64,000 nucleotides of DNA, taken from NCBI RefSeq assembly GCF_000002425.4, contig NC_037266.1:6823180-6887179 (forward strand). Reading direction: 5' to 3'. This document shows, one piece after another, positions 1 to 10,634 of this stretch (its first letter is position 1; the number at the start of each line of letters is the position of its first letter). Made by a program: the position numbers and the translations under genes. The DNA comes from Physcomitrium patens (Eukaryota > Streptophyta > Bryopsida > Funariales > Funariaceae). Under the pieces are notes generated by a model. The model ran no database searches, had not been told where the DNA came from, and saw only the letters and a program-made list of their open reading frames with translations.

Positions 1-776
1 GAGATGAAATATTGGAACCCTCATTTGCGTCATATTCTAGTCGATGGTTTACGATACCTTAGAAGAATGGATCACTACGGTTTATTCAAGATATGCAACC
101 GGTGAATGCAGTAACTGTCAGGAATGCAGGAATTGGACCTATTGTGGATGAATTTGCTGAGGCGTTTGCTGGAAGGGCGATCTATTCAATGGGTGACTTG
201 TATTCAGGTTATGATCAATTTCAACTTGCTGAAGGAAGTAGGGATATGACAACAATGAAGACACCACTTGGATTGGTTAGAATGTGCACTCTTCCTCAAG
301 GCGCGACCAACTCAGTTGCGCATATGATAAATGGGATGAATAAGGTATTGAGAGATTTTATTCCGGAAAAGACTATGCCTTTTCTGGATGATGTTCCTAT
401 AAAAGGGTGCAGAGAAGGAGACAAGGATGAAACTTTAGATACGACGGGATGTCGCAAATATGTTGTTGATCATATACAAGATTGTGAAAAGATTTTAACT
501 CGGCTTGGAGAAGTTCATCTTACATTATCGGGTATGAAGTCCATATTTGGAATACGAGAGGTTGTAATTGTTGGACATTTATGTGGATCTTACGGAAGAA
601 AACCAGATCCGACTAAAGTTGATGCAATTGGAAGGATGAAAGAGGATTGTGATTCTTTAACAGAGGTTCGCAAGTTTTTGGGTGCATGTGTATTTTATCG
701 AATCTGGATCCCTCATTTTGCTCACATAGCGGATCCATTATATGAACTGTTACGCAAGGGTTACCGATTTAAATGA
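1..776 (+). pseudogene. Reverse transcriptase domain of A1 (pol fragment)
   Basis: Copies element RNA into DNA in the Gag particle. Reading from the Met at 93, the catalytic Asp in SMGDLYSGYDQF is residue 35 and the FLDD box (the YxDD equivalent) is residues 97-100. The C-terminal RKFLGACVFYRIW stretch leads into the RNase H connection. Two breaks are visible. A TAG at 60-62 lies just before the SLRFIQDMQPV segment and is shared with A2. A TGA at 774-776 stands where A2 has Trp. Since both lie inside one polyprotein frame, the apparent Met at 93 is not a real start. Domain identity is very clear; this copy is not functional. Confidence 0.9.
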
Positions 777-797
777 GAAGAAAGGCATATTCAGGCA

Positions 798-1586
798 ATG
801 CAAAGATTGAAGAAATTATTGATGTCACCTCCAATATTGAGGAAGGTTGATTATAAGTACAATAGACTAGTGATTCTTACTGTGGACGCTAGTCCAATTG
901 CCATTGAATGGGCTGTGGGTCAAGATGATTCAAATAGGAGTAGATTTGCAGTTCGATTTGGGGCTAAAGTTTTAAGTATTCGTCAGCGTGCATATTCGCA
1001 AGTCAAAAGAGAACTTTGGGGAGTCGTTTCGGCTATAAAAGCTGAAAAGGACTATTTGATTGGGACAGTAGTAGTAATTGAAACAGATTGCTTGCCATTA
1101 CTTAGAATGATTATTAACTGTTCAACGCCAGATATTGCAATGTTGAGATGGATTGCTTATATTAAGTCACTAAATCCAGAATTTAAGCATATTACTGGGA
1201 AAGATAATTTAGTAGCAAACATGCTATCTCGAGCAAGATACGAGAGGGAGGACGAAATGGTTGAAGACATTGATTACGTTGGATTGAAATTCTATTCAAT
1301 ATCAAATTTCAACAGAGAAGACAAGCTATTTCTTGAAGAATCTTATGAAGGAGAATTATTGGATATTGGTCATTACTTGAATACCTTGACTAAGCAGGAA
1401 AATTGGTCTAAAGAAAAATTCAAACAAATAAGAAAAAAAACATATGGATTTTTACTTCGAGATGGATTCTTATGGAAGAGACCGAAGAAAGGAATTGGGA
1501 TGCCACAACGAGTGATAGGCAAAAAAGAAGAAAGACTAAAATTATTAAAGGAGTTTCATGATACTTTATGGGCACGGCATAGATGA
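798..1586 (+). pseudogene. RNase H and integrase zinc-finger region of A1
   Basis: This continues the pol frame after the TGA at 774-776. Counting from the Met at 798, the RNase H acidic residues are Asp30 (LTVDASP), Glu72 (KRELWGV) and Asp97 (IETDCLP). The fourth, expected in KDNLVAD, is Asn in A1 (KDNLVANMLS) while A2 keeps Asp, so this RNase H is probably dead. The second half (FLLRDGFLWKRP to FHDTLWARHR) is the start of the integrase HHCC zinc-binding domain. It ends at TGA 1584-1586, a likely CGA-to-TGA change, because A2 reads Arg there. Confidence 0.88.
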
Positions 1587-1634
1587 ATCTGGGCTACTTT
1601 TGCTAAACTCAAGGAACAATATTGGTGGAAAAAT

Positions 1635-2735
1635 ATGTATCGAGATGTGCTCTCATTTGTAGAGTCATGTGAAATCTGTCAATCGTATTTTAATATCCGA
1701 CATCGAGATGGTCTTCATCCTACGTATCCTCTGGCTATTCATTATAAATGGGTTGTTGATTTGGTTATTATGCCGGTTGGGTTATGGCAGATGAGATATT
1801 TGGTTTTAGCTCGTGAAGATTTATCAAATCAAGTAGAAGGAAGAGCATTGAGGACAAAATCTACAGAGGGGATTTGTAGGTTTTTGCTTGAAGATGTCAT
1901 TTGCCGTTACGGGTGCGTAGGAAAAATCACTGCAGATCGTGGAGAATTAAATGCACAAGAAGCTCGTAAGTTCTTTGAAAAATATGGAGTTAAACTATCA
2001 CTGACTACTGCTTATAATCTAGAAGGGAATGCAAAAAGCGAACGCGGTCACCCACCGATTGTGAAAGCATTAGTTAAAGCTTGTAATGGGAGAGTTAAAG
2101 AGTGGCCACGGCTTTTGTCATTTGCATTATGGACTGATCGAACAACACATAGTTCGGTAACAAGATATATGCCAGTAGAACTTATGACAGGTCAAAAACC
2201 AATTATGCCGATTGAAGAAAAGGTACTTACTTGGAGTATGCTACCATGGGAAGATGGATTGACAAGAGAAGAACTTCTGGCTATTAGGATTCGACAATTG
2301 GAGCAAAGAACGGAAGATGTCCAAATAGCATTGGGAAGGTTTAAAAGAGCAAGGTTACAAAACAAGGCGCGATTCGATAAGCAACATCGATTGAGACCAA
2401 AAGCAATCGAGGAAGGTGACTGGGTACTTGTTTATGACAATAGTCTAGATAATCAACATAGTACTTTGCGGAAATTTTCAAAACGTTGGTTTGGACCATA
2501 TGTGGTAACAACTGTTCATGATAATGCGACTTATTTGTTACGAGAGTTAGATGGTACAAAATTGAAAATACCAATTGCAGGGAAGCGAGTAAAAATATTT
2601 AAATGAAGACATGCGGAGATGAATATGGATGACCTTAATGAAGGTATAGAGATTCAGCAGCAAGAAGATGAAAGTGATTTGGATAATGAAGGTGACGAAG
2701 ACGAACAGGACAAAGACATAGATGATATACTCTGA
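1635..2735 (+). pseudogene. Integrase of A1 with GPY/F-type C-terminus
   Basis: Inserts element cDNA into the host chromosome. The SCEICQ motif supplies the second half of the HHCC zinc finger. The catalytic triad can be seen as VVDLVIMP (Asp), ITADRGELN (Asp) and AKSERGH (Glu). A GPY/F-like module (WFGPYVVTTVHD) follows, then an acidic tail. There is no chromodomain, unlike the E family in this window. A TGA at 2604-2606 cuts the tail, while A2 has Arg there and reads on to the equivalent of 2733-2735. The frame joins that of the preceding fragment, so the Met at 1635 is internal. Confidence 0.9.
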
Positions 2736-2785
2736 ATCAAAGAGCAATTGGGTAAATTGGTGCATACTGGAGGATGCACAGGTTC

Positions 2786-2797
2786 AGAGGGGGTGGA
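2786..2797 (+). other. Polypurine tract of A1
   Basis: The purine-rich AGAGGGGGTGGA directly abuts the LTR start TGTCATATTG. It is the expected primer for plus-strand DNA synthesis. The same tract lies next to the A2 LTRs on the minus strand (29270-29281 and 36626-36637). Confidence 0.85.
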
Positions 2798-4161
2798 TGT
2801 CATATTGTAACACGAGTATATCGTGAAAATATAAAGAAATGAAACTTTTATTAATGTTCAGTTACCTCAAATATTGGGAGCAACGACCAACTCCGGTGCA
2901 AATACTGAGTGGCCAGGTTCAGTCACCCCGTTACAATCAGTCGGGGGATACTGAAATGCTCCATTCGATTCCATTAATGGGAGTCAACAGGAAGAGAAAG
3001 GACCAATTCACACGACGGGTGAGCCTGGTTCAAAGAGCCAATTGGATCCAATTTCAAGAATCCAATCCGGGTCCTCTTACCCAATATGAGACCTGCATTG
3101 GTCAGGCAACCCAATGCAGTCTAATTACGGGAAAATTCAGGTCTTACTACGGGCCTCAGCCAGTCTGACGCGAAGGACCAATTTGATCCAATTATGGGAA
3201 CATCCAGGTTACTACGGGCATCTTACTCAATATGAGACCTGAATTGGTCGGGCGACTCAATGTGAACTCGAGTACGGGGTTTCGATTCTGTTTCAGGCTG
3301 TCCTATTCTTTGTGCTATTTCAGGGAACGTTGTTTTCGGTAAATGGATCTCTTAAAGGTAAAAACGGAGGAAAAAGTTCTGATGGCGGGAGCCAATTTCG
3401 GATCTAAGCTCTGACGGTGGGAGCCAATTCCGGATCCAAGACGGAAGATTGAAGAAATTTAGAGGATAAGGTTAGGGGGAGAATAAGTTTTTGGGGGGGG
3501 GGTTTTTTTTTTTTTTTTTTTAAGATCGGGGGGTTTTTTGGATCGGAGAGCTAGCTTCAAGCTTTTTTTTCAAGGTTACTAGTTCGGTTTCATTAGAGGT
3601 TTTTTTTTTTTGAAGATCGGAGAGAGGAGCTTCATGCTTCGGGCGAGAGAAAGAAGACAGAGAATTGGATTTTTTTTCTTCATAGGGTTTTGGGAAGACT
3701 CAGGCAATCGTTGCTGAAGTCAGTGTTGTAATGGTGAATCGGGATTTTTTAATGAAGTGGGTTTGATTACTCTTGACTGTTTTGTGAAATCGAGTTACGT
3801 CTATGATTGAAGAATTAAAAGGGTGTCTACAGGATTGAGTATGCGAAGTGCATGAAATTTATTGGGTTAATCTAACAAGACAGTCAGTGGATACAAGATC
3901 GTAAATACAAAGCGGTATCGGAGATTAGCAGATTAGGTTGTTTAGGGTTCTCTGTAACGTCTAGAGACCTACCGGCTGGGGCAAAAAGGACTTCGACAAG
4001 CAGTCAAAGGACATCCTTTTAGATTTATGATGTATTCTTACAGTCGTTTATATTCCAGCAGTCAAAAGTTGATAGACTGCTTGACTATTGGCAAATCTCG
4101 ATACTACCTTCTACAGCCAGACGTCCGACACGTTCTCGAGTAGGAAAGCACGTAATACGAC
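2798..4161 (+). repeat. 3' LTR of A1 (1364 bp)
   Basis: Runs from TGTCATATTG to AATACGACA, so the ends are TGTC...GACA. It carries a G9/T20 homopolymer tract at 3496-3524. Comparison with the A2 LTRs by eye shows that it matches the A2 5' LTR (35251-36625) in the G/T tract, in the GAGCCTGGTTCAAAGAGCC segment and in the CATAGGGTTTTGGGAAG segment. The A2 3' LTR (27931-29269) differs in all three. Element-internal open frames here (for example 2839-3168) are LTR sequence, not genes. Confidence 0.92.
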
Positions 4162-4167
4162 AATGCA

Positions 4168-4710
4168 GTGCTTACCAAAGGCCAACAAAAAGACAAGAAT
4201 CTAATTCAGGACATGGATGAACTAATCGCAGGAGAGCAAGTAGCACCGTCCACGGGGCTAAATGAACTAATATCAATATTGGGACGTATCCCAATATTGG
4301 AACGTATCCCAATATTGGAACGTATCCCAATATTGAGACCTCAACAAACTGAGGAACCTAATTTGGTTCCATGTGCCAATTTGTCGAGACTATCAAGATC
4401 GATCCCAATTGATCAAGTACCAATACCTATACAGTCCAATAAAAGATCTTACACATTAAAAGAACCTTTAGTAGTAGAAAAATTGGTGAAGTTACCAGCG
4501 GCAATCCTAATCGCTAGGAAGGAATTGCTGCCGAACGGAGTAAAATCGAAACCAATGAAATGCAAAAGAGCATTGGAAATTACTCTCAATATGGAATCCT
4601 ATGACATTCTGAAGGATTTGGATGTTATTCAACCTTCAATTACAATGAAGCAACTTTTGGCTATAGCATCGAAATATCGATCTACATTGAATTTAGCATT
4701 AATATCATAA
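4168..4710 (+). pseudogene. B1 gag-protease linker region with short tandem repeat
   Basis: An open frame of 180 residues homologous to 16486-16995 of B2. It has no domain I recognise. It links the zinc knuckles of Gag to the protease. An 18-base unit (CCAATATTGGAACGTATC) is repeated about four times at 4269-4337, giving ILERIP repeats. B2 has a shorter version (ISILRRISILR), so the array length varies between copies. The segment LEITLNMESYDILKDLDV near the end is well conserved between B1 and B2. Confidence 0.7.
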
Positions 4711-4789
4711 AGATCTTGCATTAAAGAAATTCATGAAATTAGCTTTAACCCAGATTTGGGAGCACCAACAATCGATGTATCAATCGATG

Positions 4790-5090
4790 GCATTTTAATT
4801 CCAGGGATACAAGTCGATGGTGGCTCCAGTGTGAATTTAATGAACGCGGATACAATAGAGGACTTAGATCTGAAGCAATTGCTACCTACAACATTGGTCT
4901 TGTGAATGGCAGATCATAGTCGGATAAAGCCAATGGAAATCTTACACAATATTATCCCTGAAATCGTGGGATTGACATACATAATCGATTATATTGTATT
5001 CCAATTACAGAGTTCTATATTATCGTATCCCATTTTATTGGGCAGACCTTGGCTTTATCAATCCAAAGCTAAGAATGATTAGGGCCGAGG
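4790..5090 (+). pseudogene. Retropepsin-like protease of B1
   Basis: Aspartic protease that would cleave the polyprotein. The active-site region reads QVDGGSSVNLMN (about 4808-4845), with DGG where retropepsins usually have DTG or DSG. The flap and C-terminal ILLGRPWL-type motif is visible near 5033-5052. A TGA near 4902 and later stops break the frame. The same DGG is present in B2, so it is a family trait and not damage to one copy. Confidence 0.7.
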
Positions 5091-5739
5091 CATATTGATA
5101 ATTGGAAAAGGTTGGGACCAGATTATTCTACAGATGTATATGGTATAATATCATGGAAAATCTCAATTGTTAGAATCAGAATTTACATCGGACAACAAGA
5201 GTCAATCGATTGAGGCAGATGACGATGCTATAGATTCACCATAATTTGGAGTAGGACAAAACACTTCAACAACAAAGGTAGGAGTCTACCAATGTGGAGG
5301 TCTCGGCGAATATTTACTACATCAAGAGGATGCGACTAATTCAAATCATGCCATTGTCGAATGAATGAATAATTTTGTAGTCAATAGAGCCAGCATATTA
5401 GAATCAGATTTGGGTGGTTTCCATATGTCAAATAATATAAGATATTCAGATCAGGAGAAGATAATTAAATCAGAGGTTGTTGAAGACCCTATGTGTCAAT
5501 CTATTAACCTAGGTACCAATGAAATGCCACAACTAATTAAAATATATGCTGGTATTATCGGTACAAAATTGGATGCTTAGAAACAATTTTTTGTCCGTCA
5601 CAAATCTGCCTTTGCGTGGTCGCATGCGGATTTGAAAGGGATTCCGGTTGATGTGTGTGAGCACTAGATTATTCTGGAGGAGGGTGTTATGCCAGTTCGT
5701 CAAAGACAACACTGTCTTAATCTAAAATATTCTCTTTTG

Positions 5740-5965
5740 GTGAAGGAGGAATTGGACAAGCTTCTTGCGGTTGGTTTTATTTACCCAGTACCAAATAGTG
5801 AATGGGTGTCGCCAATCATGATGGTACTGAAAAAGAATGGAAAAATCTGAATTTGTCATGATTTTTAGAAACTTAATGCGGCCACCAAGAAAGATTACTT
5901 CTCATTACCTTTGACAAACAGTATGGATAACATGTTGTCATTATCACCAGGTAGTAAAAGAATAG
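5740..5965 (+). pseudogene. Truncated reverse transcriptase start of B1
   Basis: Shows the N-terminal fingers of a Ty3/gypsy RT: EELDKLLAVGFIYPV, then KKNGKI, then the KDYF.LPLT segment. Stops lie at KI*ICHDF*KLN. The domain ends soon after NMLSLSPG, before any catalytic aspartate, and passes into unrelated sequence (from about 5970) that is identical in arrangement in B2. Palm, RNase H and integrase are absent in both copies. Confidence 0.75.
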
Positions 5966-6122
5966 GAGTAATGGACCAGTTAAAGTCATTCTGTGGTGTT
6001 GTTTTGGGTTGGCTGGAGTACCATTTTCTTATATTTCTTGTGTTTTCGAGAGTAGTAGTTCCAAATAAAAGTTAATAGTGAGGAGTTAGTCATAAGTATT
6101 GATTGAAGATATTCCAGAATAG

Positions 6123-6278
6123 ATGAGTTAAGAGCAACAACAATTAGAACTTTGAGATGTCCGGATCTTGAAACTGGAGGCTCAAGTCAGTGTATTGTAT
6201 GAGTATAATGAAGATCTTTCAAATCAGTTGAGGAAGAAGTCGATGGATGGATTGGAGGAGGACAAAGAAGATTTGTAA
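6123..6278 (+). pseudogene. Small Gln/Glu-rich heptad-like frame of B1
   Basis: A 51-codon frame corresponding to 14918-15070 of B2. It is interrupted by TAA at codon 3 and TGA near codon 11. The intact B2 version looks like a short coiled coil. It probably is the C-terminal end of a longer ancestral polyprotein, kept after the internal deletion. Function unknown. Confidence 0.5.
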
Positions 6279-6437
6279 ATAGAACCAAAATCGATGGAAT
6301 CAATAACAAATACTGCGGCAATTGATTAATTGGATAGGCCAAAGGGATCGTAATTTTTGTAGAGTTTTGTTAGATAATTTTTAGATAGGTATCAATTGAG
6401 TGTTTGAGAGGACACTGCACAGATAGGAGTGGGGCTA

Positions 6438-7180
6438 TGTAGAATAAGTAGTTATTTTACATAATGAAGATACCTAGTGTATAGTGTAAATAGGGATAGA
6501 TAACTATTGAAAAGGTGGTTCAGTAGGTAGAATGGATGAATAGTCAAGAAAAGTAGTTATCATGTGTAGTATAGGAGTTGATATCTTGGGGTAGTATAAG
6601 AAAGATGGGAGAGGGAAAGAAAATGTGAGACTGCGATAGTACTGAGCCGGGGATAAGCTTGGTGCTATCTCTTCTTCTTAGTTTTCTTGTTTCTTTTGTG
6701 TTAGTGTTGATTCTAGTGAAGAGGATTGATTTAATGAATCAATGTTTGATTTACGAAGTTGTTTATGGATCATTGTTTATCAATTGTTGTAAAAGATTGA
6801 GGATGTTTGGAAGTTTCTAGTCACTGTTTATCGTAAGGTTGTAAGTTCAGTGGAGAGGAATTGTAATCGAAGGAATTGTCTTAATCAGATTCTATGGATT
6901 GAAAGTTGTTCGTTCCAGGCTTTGGATTATGCTTGTGTGTTCGTGAATTACACAGGGTACTGAAATTGATGTCGTGATTGTTGCCATATTGATATGAGAG
7001 AGTGGACAATAGGAGGAAAAGTTAAGTGTTCTTCGGTATTGTAAGCATTCAGCAATAGCAATTAATTGTGTGACCCTAACAATTGGAGCTCATATACATG
7101 GTCTTTCTCTATATTCAAATTTCCCTATATGGGTTTATTCTCATTAGATTAATTTGGAATAAGTAAAATGAGCAATCACA
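6438..7180 (+). repeat. 3' LTR of B1 (743 bp)
   Basis: Starts TGTAGAATAAG after the purine tract and ends AGCAATCACA, the same termini as the other B LTRs. Its middle (ATCAATGTTTGATTTACGAAG and onward) matches the D LTR at 39149-39562 and differs from the B2 and solo B LTRs. This defines a subtype shared only by B1 and D. Confidence 0.88.
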
Positions 7181-7525
7181 AGCATATAAAAGACATATAG
7201 TAGCATTTGAATGTAAAATTTTGTACAAAGTGGATAATTAAATTAAGAATTATTGCTTATTGTAGCTCATTTATTAAGATTAGGACTTATAAAGGAAAAT
7301 CAAAATTACCTAATCATAAAAGTAACAAGGCAATTGGAATTTTTGTGTAATTGAGGTTATTAAAAAGAGTATTTTTGAGTACTTTTGAATTAAAATTTGA
7401 AATGCATTTTTTTTTGTATAAGAATGAAACTCATTAGGATTTTTTGGATACTTATAAAATATAACTTTATCTTCTATAATTAGATTCTTGGTATATTTTC
7501 AAATAAGACAATATGTAATATGACA
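7181..7525 (+). repeat. 3' end portion of the G element 5' LTR
   Basis: Homologous to the last third of solo LTR K (about 23925-24287). It ends AATATGACA at 7525, just before decayed gag. It begins at the B1 edge, so B1 sits inside this LTR. The missing first part appears to be 39563-40519 on the minus strand next to D. Confidence 0.72.
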
Positions 7526-10500
7526 TAATTAGTGCCTTTAACTTAAAAATTTAGAATAGAAGATATTAGATTATATTTGTTATTATTTGAAATTGATGGT
7601 GCAAGAAGACAAGAAGATTGAATTTGGAATTTTGGATGATGCTTTGAGTCGAGCTTTGAGTGGATCTTCAAGTGGAGGTTTAAATAGATTTTCTATTCAT
7701 AGATAAGGTATGTACTTTGATTCAAATATTACTAATATATTTCAAGCATTTACATTATTTATAAAATAGTAATAGGATAATAATTATAAAGAGGCTTTAG
7801 CAACCAAAGTATTACAAGTAGTGATTAACAAATTTGAGTAATTTGATGGAAAAAATATTCCAAAATATTTGAGATATTATGTATAGAAAATAAAAATAAA
7901 TTAGACTTTTGAAAAAAAAATCATTGAGTTATTTTGACTTGCTGTAATATCAAAGATAAGAAAACATGTTAAATCAATTATGGAGTATTTTGGTGATTTA
8001 TGGGAGACATTTTCATATGCATTAAAGGGCAAATATTTTTAGAGGATACTGATTAGATTATCAAGAAATCATTTTTGGAATGGATTGAATAGCCTAACAA
8101 GAATTTTCAAGCTATGGAGCTTTTGAAGAAGTTTAAAAGGTAATATTTTTAATTATTAAAGATGAAAAAATTAACTATGGAGTTAATAAAAAACTAAATT
8201 ATTTCTTCAAGCAACTAAATGAAAATTACAAGAGAAGTTGGAAATTTTTCTTCAAGATAAAGAAGAAGATGAAGGATTGACAATAAAATAGAAAAAAGTT
8301 GAAAATGATGTATGATTACTTACAAAGAAGGAAAAAAAAAGGACTGGATTGGAATTCAAAGAGTTGAATAAGTACCTAATACTCAAGTATCTACTTCATA
8401 ATTAATAATACCTATTTTCCAACCTCCAATGACTACATTAAAGAAAGAAGTCATAAGACTTGAAAAAATTATATATAAGATGTAAGTTTTTCAAATCAAA
8501 CTTGAAAGGCTTAAGGAGAAGACTTCTATAATAAGTTCAAAGGCTACTTCTAAGCAAGGGTATATGTAAAGATTTATTTGGTTTGATGATCATTCTCATT
8601 CTTGAAAAAATTGTGGTGAATTCAATGAAATGATATAACAAGATATTATTTTTTAAAAAGATAGAAAAGTTTTGTTGAAGGATATTAATAATCTTCTCCA
8701 AACCAATTATGATAAAGAAGAGATAAAAGCATTGGTTAAGGATTATTTAGTTGTATATAAAATTTTAATAATAGAAGCTATAAGTTATGATACTAAGATG
8801 GATGATGATGGCAAATAAGATTTTTTTGGAAATATTGTATCAAGTAGATTTTGGTCTTTTGCTATTTCTATAATACAAAAAATGAAGATGCTATAGAAAG
8901 AATTCTTTAATACTGCTACTACAATTTGTAGAGCTATTAGTTGAGAGAAGCTTGTGGAAGCTTTGTCAATGCATGTCTATATTACCAAAAAACAACATGA
9001 AGCTTTAATAAAAGAAAAGAAGAGATAAGATTTCGAAGACACAAAAAAAAGAATACTTCTAAAAAATAAACTTAAAGAAAAAAGGCTTGTAAGATGGTTT
9101 CATAAGAATTATCAATCAAGGATGTTTCAATAGCATTGAAAAAAAAAGATATAGGAGGGAAAAATAAGTCAATACCTTATAAATTATTCTATGATCTTGA
9201 AGTAGCAATAGATTTAAAAAAAGTCCTTGTAGAAAGTGTTTTCAATGCTAAGATTGAGTTTACATAGAAGAAGATTCTAAAAATTGATAAGAAGAATTTT
9301 ATAATATCATTATTAATAGTATTAAGTAAAAGAATCAATTAAAGTATGATACTAGATTAAATCATGCTATTAATGCATATATATGCAAGAATGAAGAAGA
9401 TGAATTTGATAATTATTGCAAATAATTAGTAAGTGAAGAAAAGAGTTATAATCAAAGAATATGTTTTGATAATTAAATTAATAAAGATAAAGAGATTTCA
9501 AATCATTATATTCAAAAGCATTGATCTAAAGCAACTACAAAGGCATTGGTGAAGGTTGGAGACATGGATGAAGTAGTTGTTGCTTTGATTGACGATGGTT
9601 TAGAGATAAATCTTATATCCAAGGATCTTTACATAAAGCAAAGATGGCTAATTGATATGAAGTATGGATGGATAATACAAATAGCTAATAATACTTGAAG
9701 TGAATTATATGGTACTTGCTTTGATGTAAAAATTCAAATTGATGATATTCCAATAAAGCAAAAACAAATTCTTCAATACATGATATCTTATCCTCTTATT
9801 TTAAAGCAACCATATATTATTACAACTTAGATAGAAACAAAGGTACTTAATGATGGTTCAACTTATGTACAAAATTATAGTAAAGATGGATGAAGAATAG
9901 TACAATTTTTTATTGTACTTCTAAATCATGAATAGAATTGAGATAAATTGAGAAAAAATCTATTGCTAATGTTTTTTGAAGAATTCAAGGATTTTTAGAG
10001 AGTACTACTATAAAGGGAGATTATAGAAGTACAAAAGGAGAGGTACTCTTATAAGATATAAGTACCTTTAATATAAGATTTATTGGTATTTTTAAAAATG
10101 GAAGTATTATGTATAAGAAGTTTGATTATTTAAAAAGAAAAGAAAGAAAAAGATTGTATGCTATTGAAAAAGATTTGTGTAAATTAAAAATATTAGAAGA
10201 TAATAAAAATATTACTAGTATTTATGATATTTATGATGGATTGGAAGCTCTTTTGAAATTGATTACATTTATTGGATTAGTTGACAATAATAAGTTATAT
10301 AAATTTATTTGAGAGAAGTTTATGATATGATTGAATCTTTTTAAGCAATAGAGATTATGGTTGAAATAAAATAAAAGATAATGGATAAGAAGGTAAAATC
10401 CATTGCAAGACTTTTACTAAAAGATTTTAAAGAATAAATAGAAGAAGCATTAAGAAAAAAGAAATTAGGGGATTCAAAGAATATTGAGCAAAAATTCATT

Positions 10501-10634
10501 AAAGAGGCTTTTGAGGAAGTGAAGATTAGTTTTTGATGATTATTTATTACCATAGGAAATTATGTATTTGAAAGAAATGTTAGCAAAATAAGGTAAATCA
10601 TTTGCCTTTGAATCTCATAAAATTGGATATGTGG
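7526..10634 (+). pseudogene. Decayed gag, protease and pol start of element G
   Basis: Collinear with A2 gag-protease-pol (35250 down to about 32220) but full of stops, mostly changes toward A or T. Recognisable pieces are the gag start near 7795 (ATKVLQVVINKF), the late gag segment near 9180, the protease ALIDDGLEINLISKDLY near 9575 and a pol segment YKKFDYLKRKERKRLY at 10109-10312. It breaks off at the GCV codons (10634), where J is inserted. The TGTGG at 10630-10634 is repeated at 22918-22922, where G continues. Confidence 0.8.

Larger units (their letters stand above)
1..4161 (+). mobile_element. Ty3/gypsy retrotransposon A1, 3' part
   Basis: The window opens inside the reverse transcriptase of an LTR retrotransposon and runs through RNase H, integrase, polypurine tract and 3' LTR. 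The order RT-RNase H-integrase is diagnostic of Ty3/gypsy. A near-identical copy lies on the minus strand at 27931-36836 (A2). Beyond the LTR the sequence becomes the interior of a B-family element (4162 onward), so A1 was inserted into B. The four bases after the LTR (atgc, 4162-4165) look like a decayed copy of the ACGC duplication seen next to A2 at 36837-36840. The 5' part is outside the window. Confidence 0.93.
4162..7180 (+). mobile_element. B1: 3' half of a non-autonomous gypsy element
   Basis: Begins abruptly at the A1 LTR edge, in the linker downstream of Gag. It continues through a decayed protease, the first quarter of reverse transcriptase, a short glutamine-rich frame, a polypurine tract (AGGAGTGGGG, 6424-6433) and the 3' LTR. 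Gag and the 5' LTR are missing here. They are present in D (36837-39562), which ends at the same B-element position and shares the B1 LTR subtype. I infer that B1 and D were one element. Confidence 0.85.
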
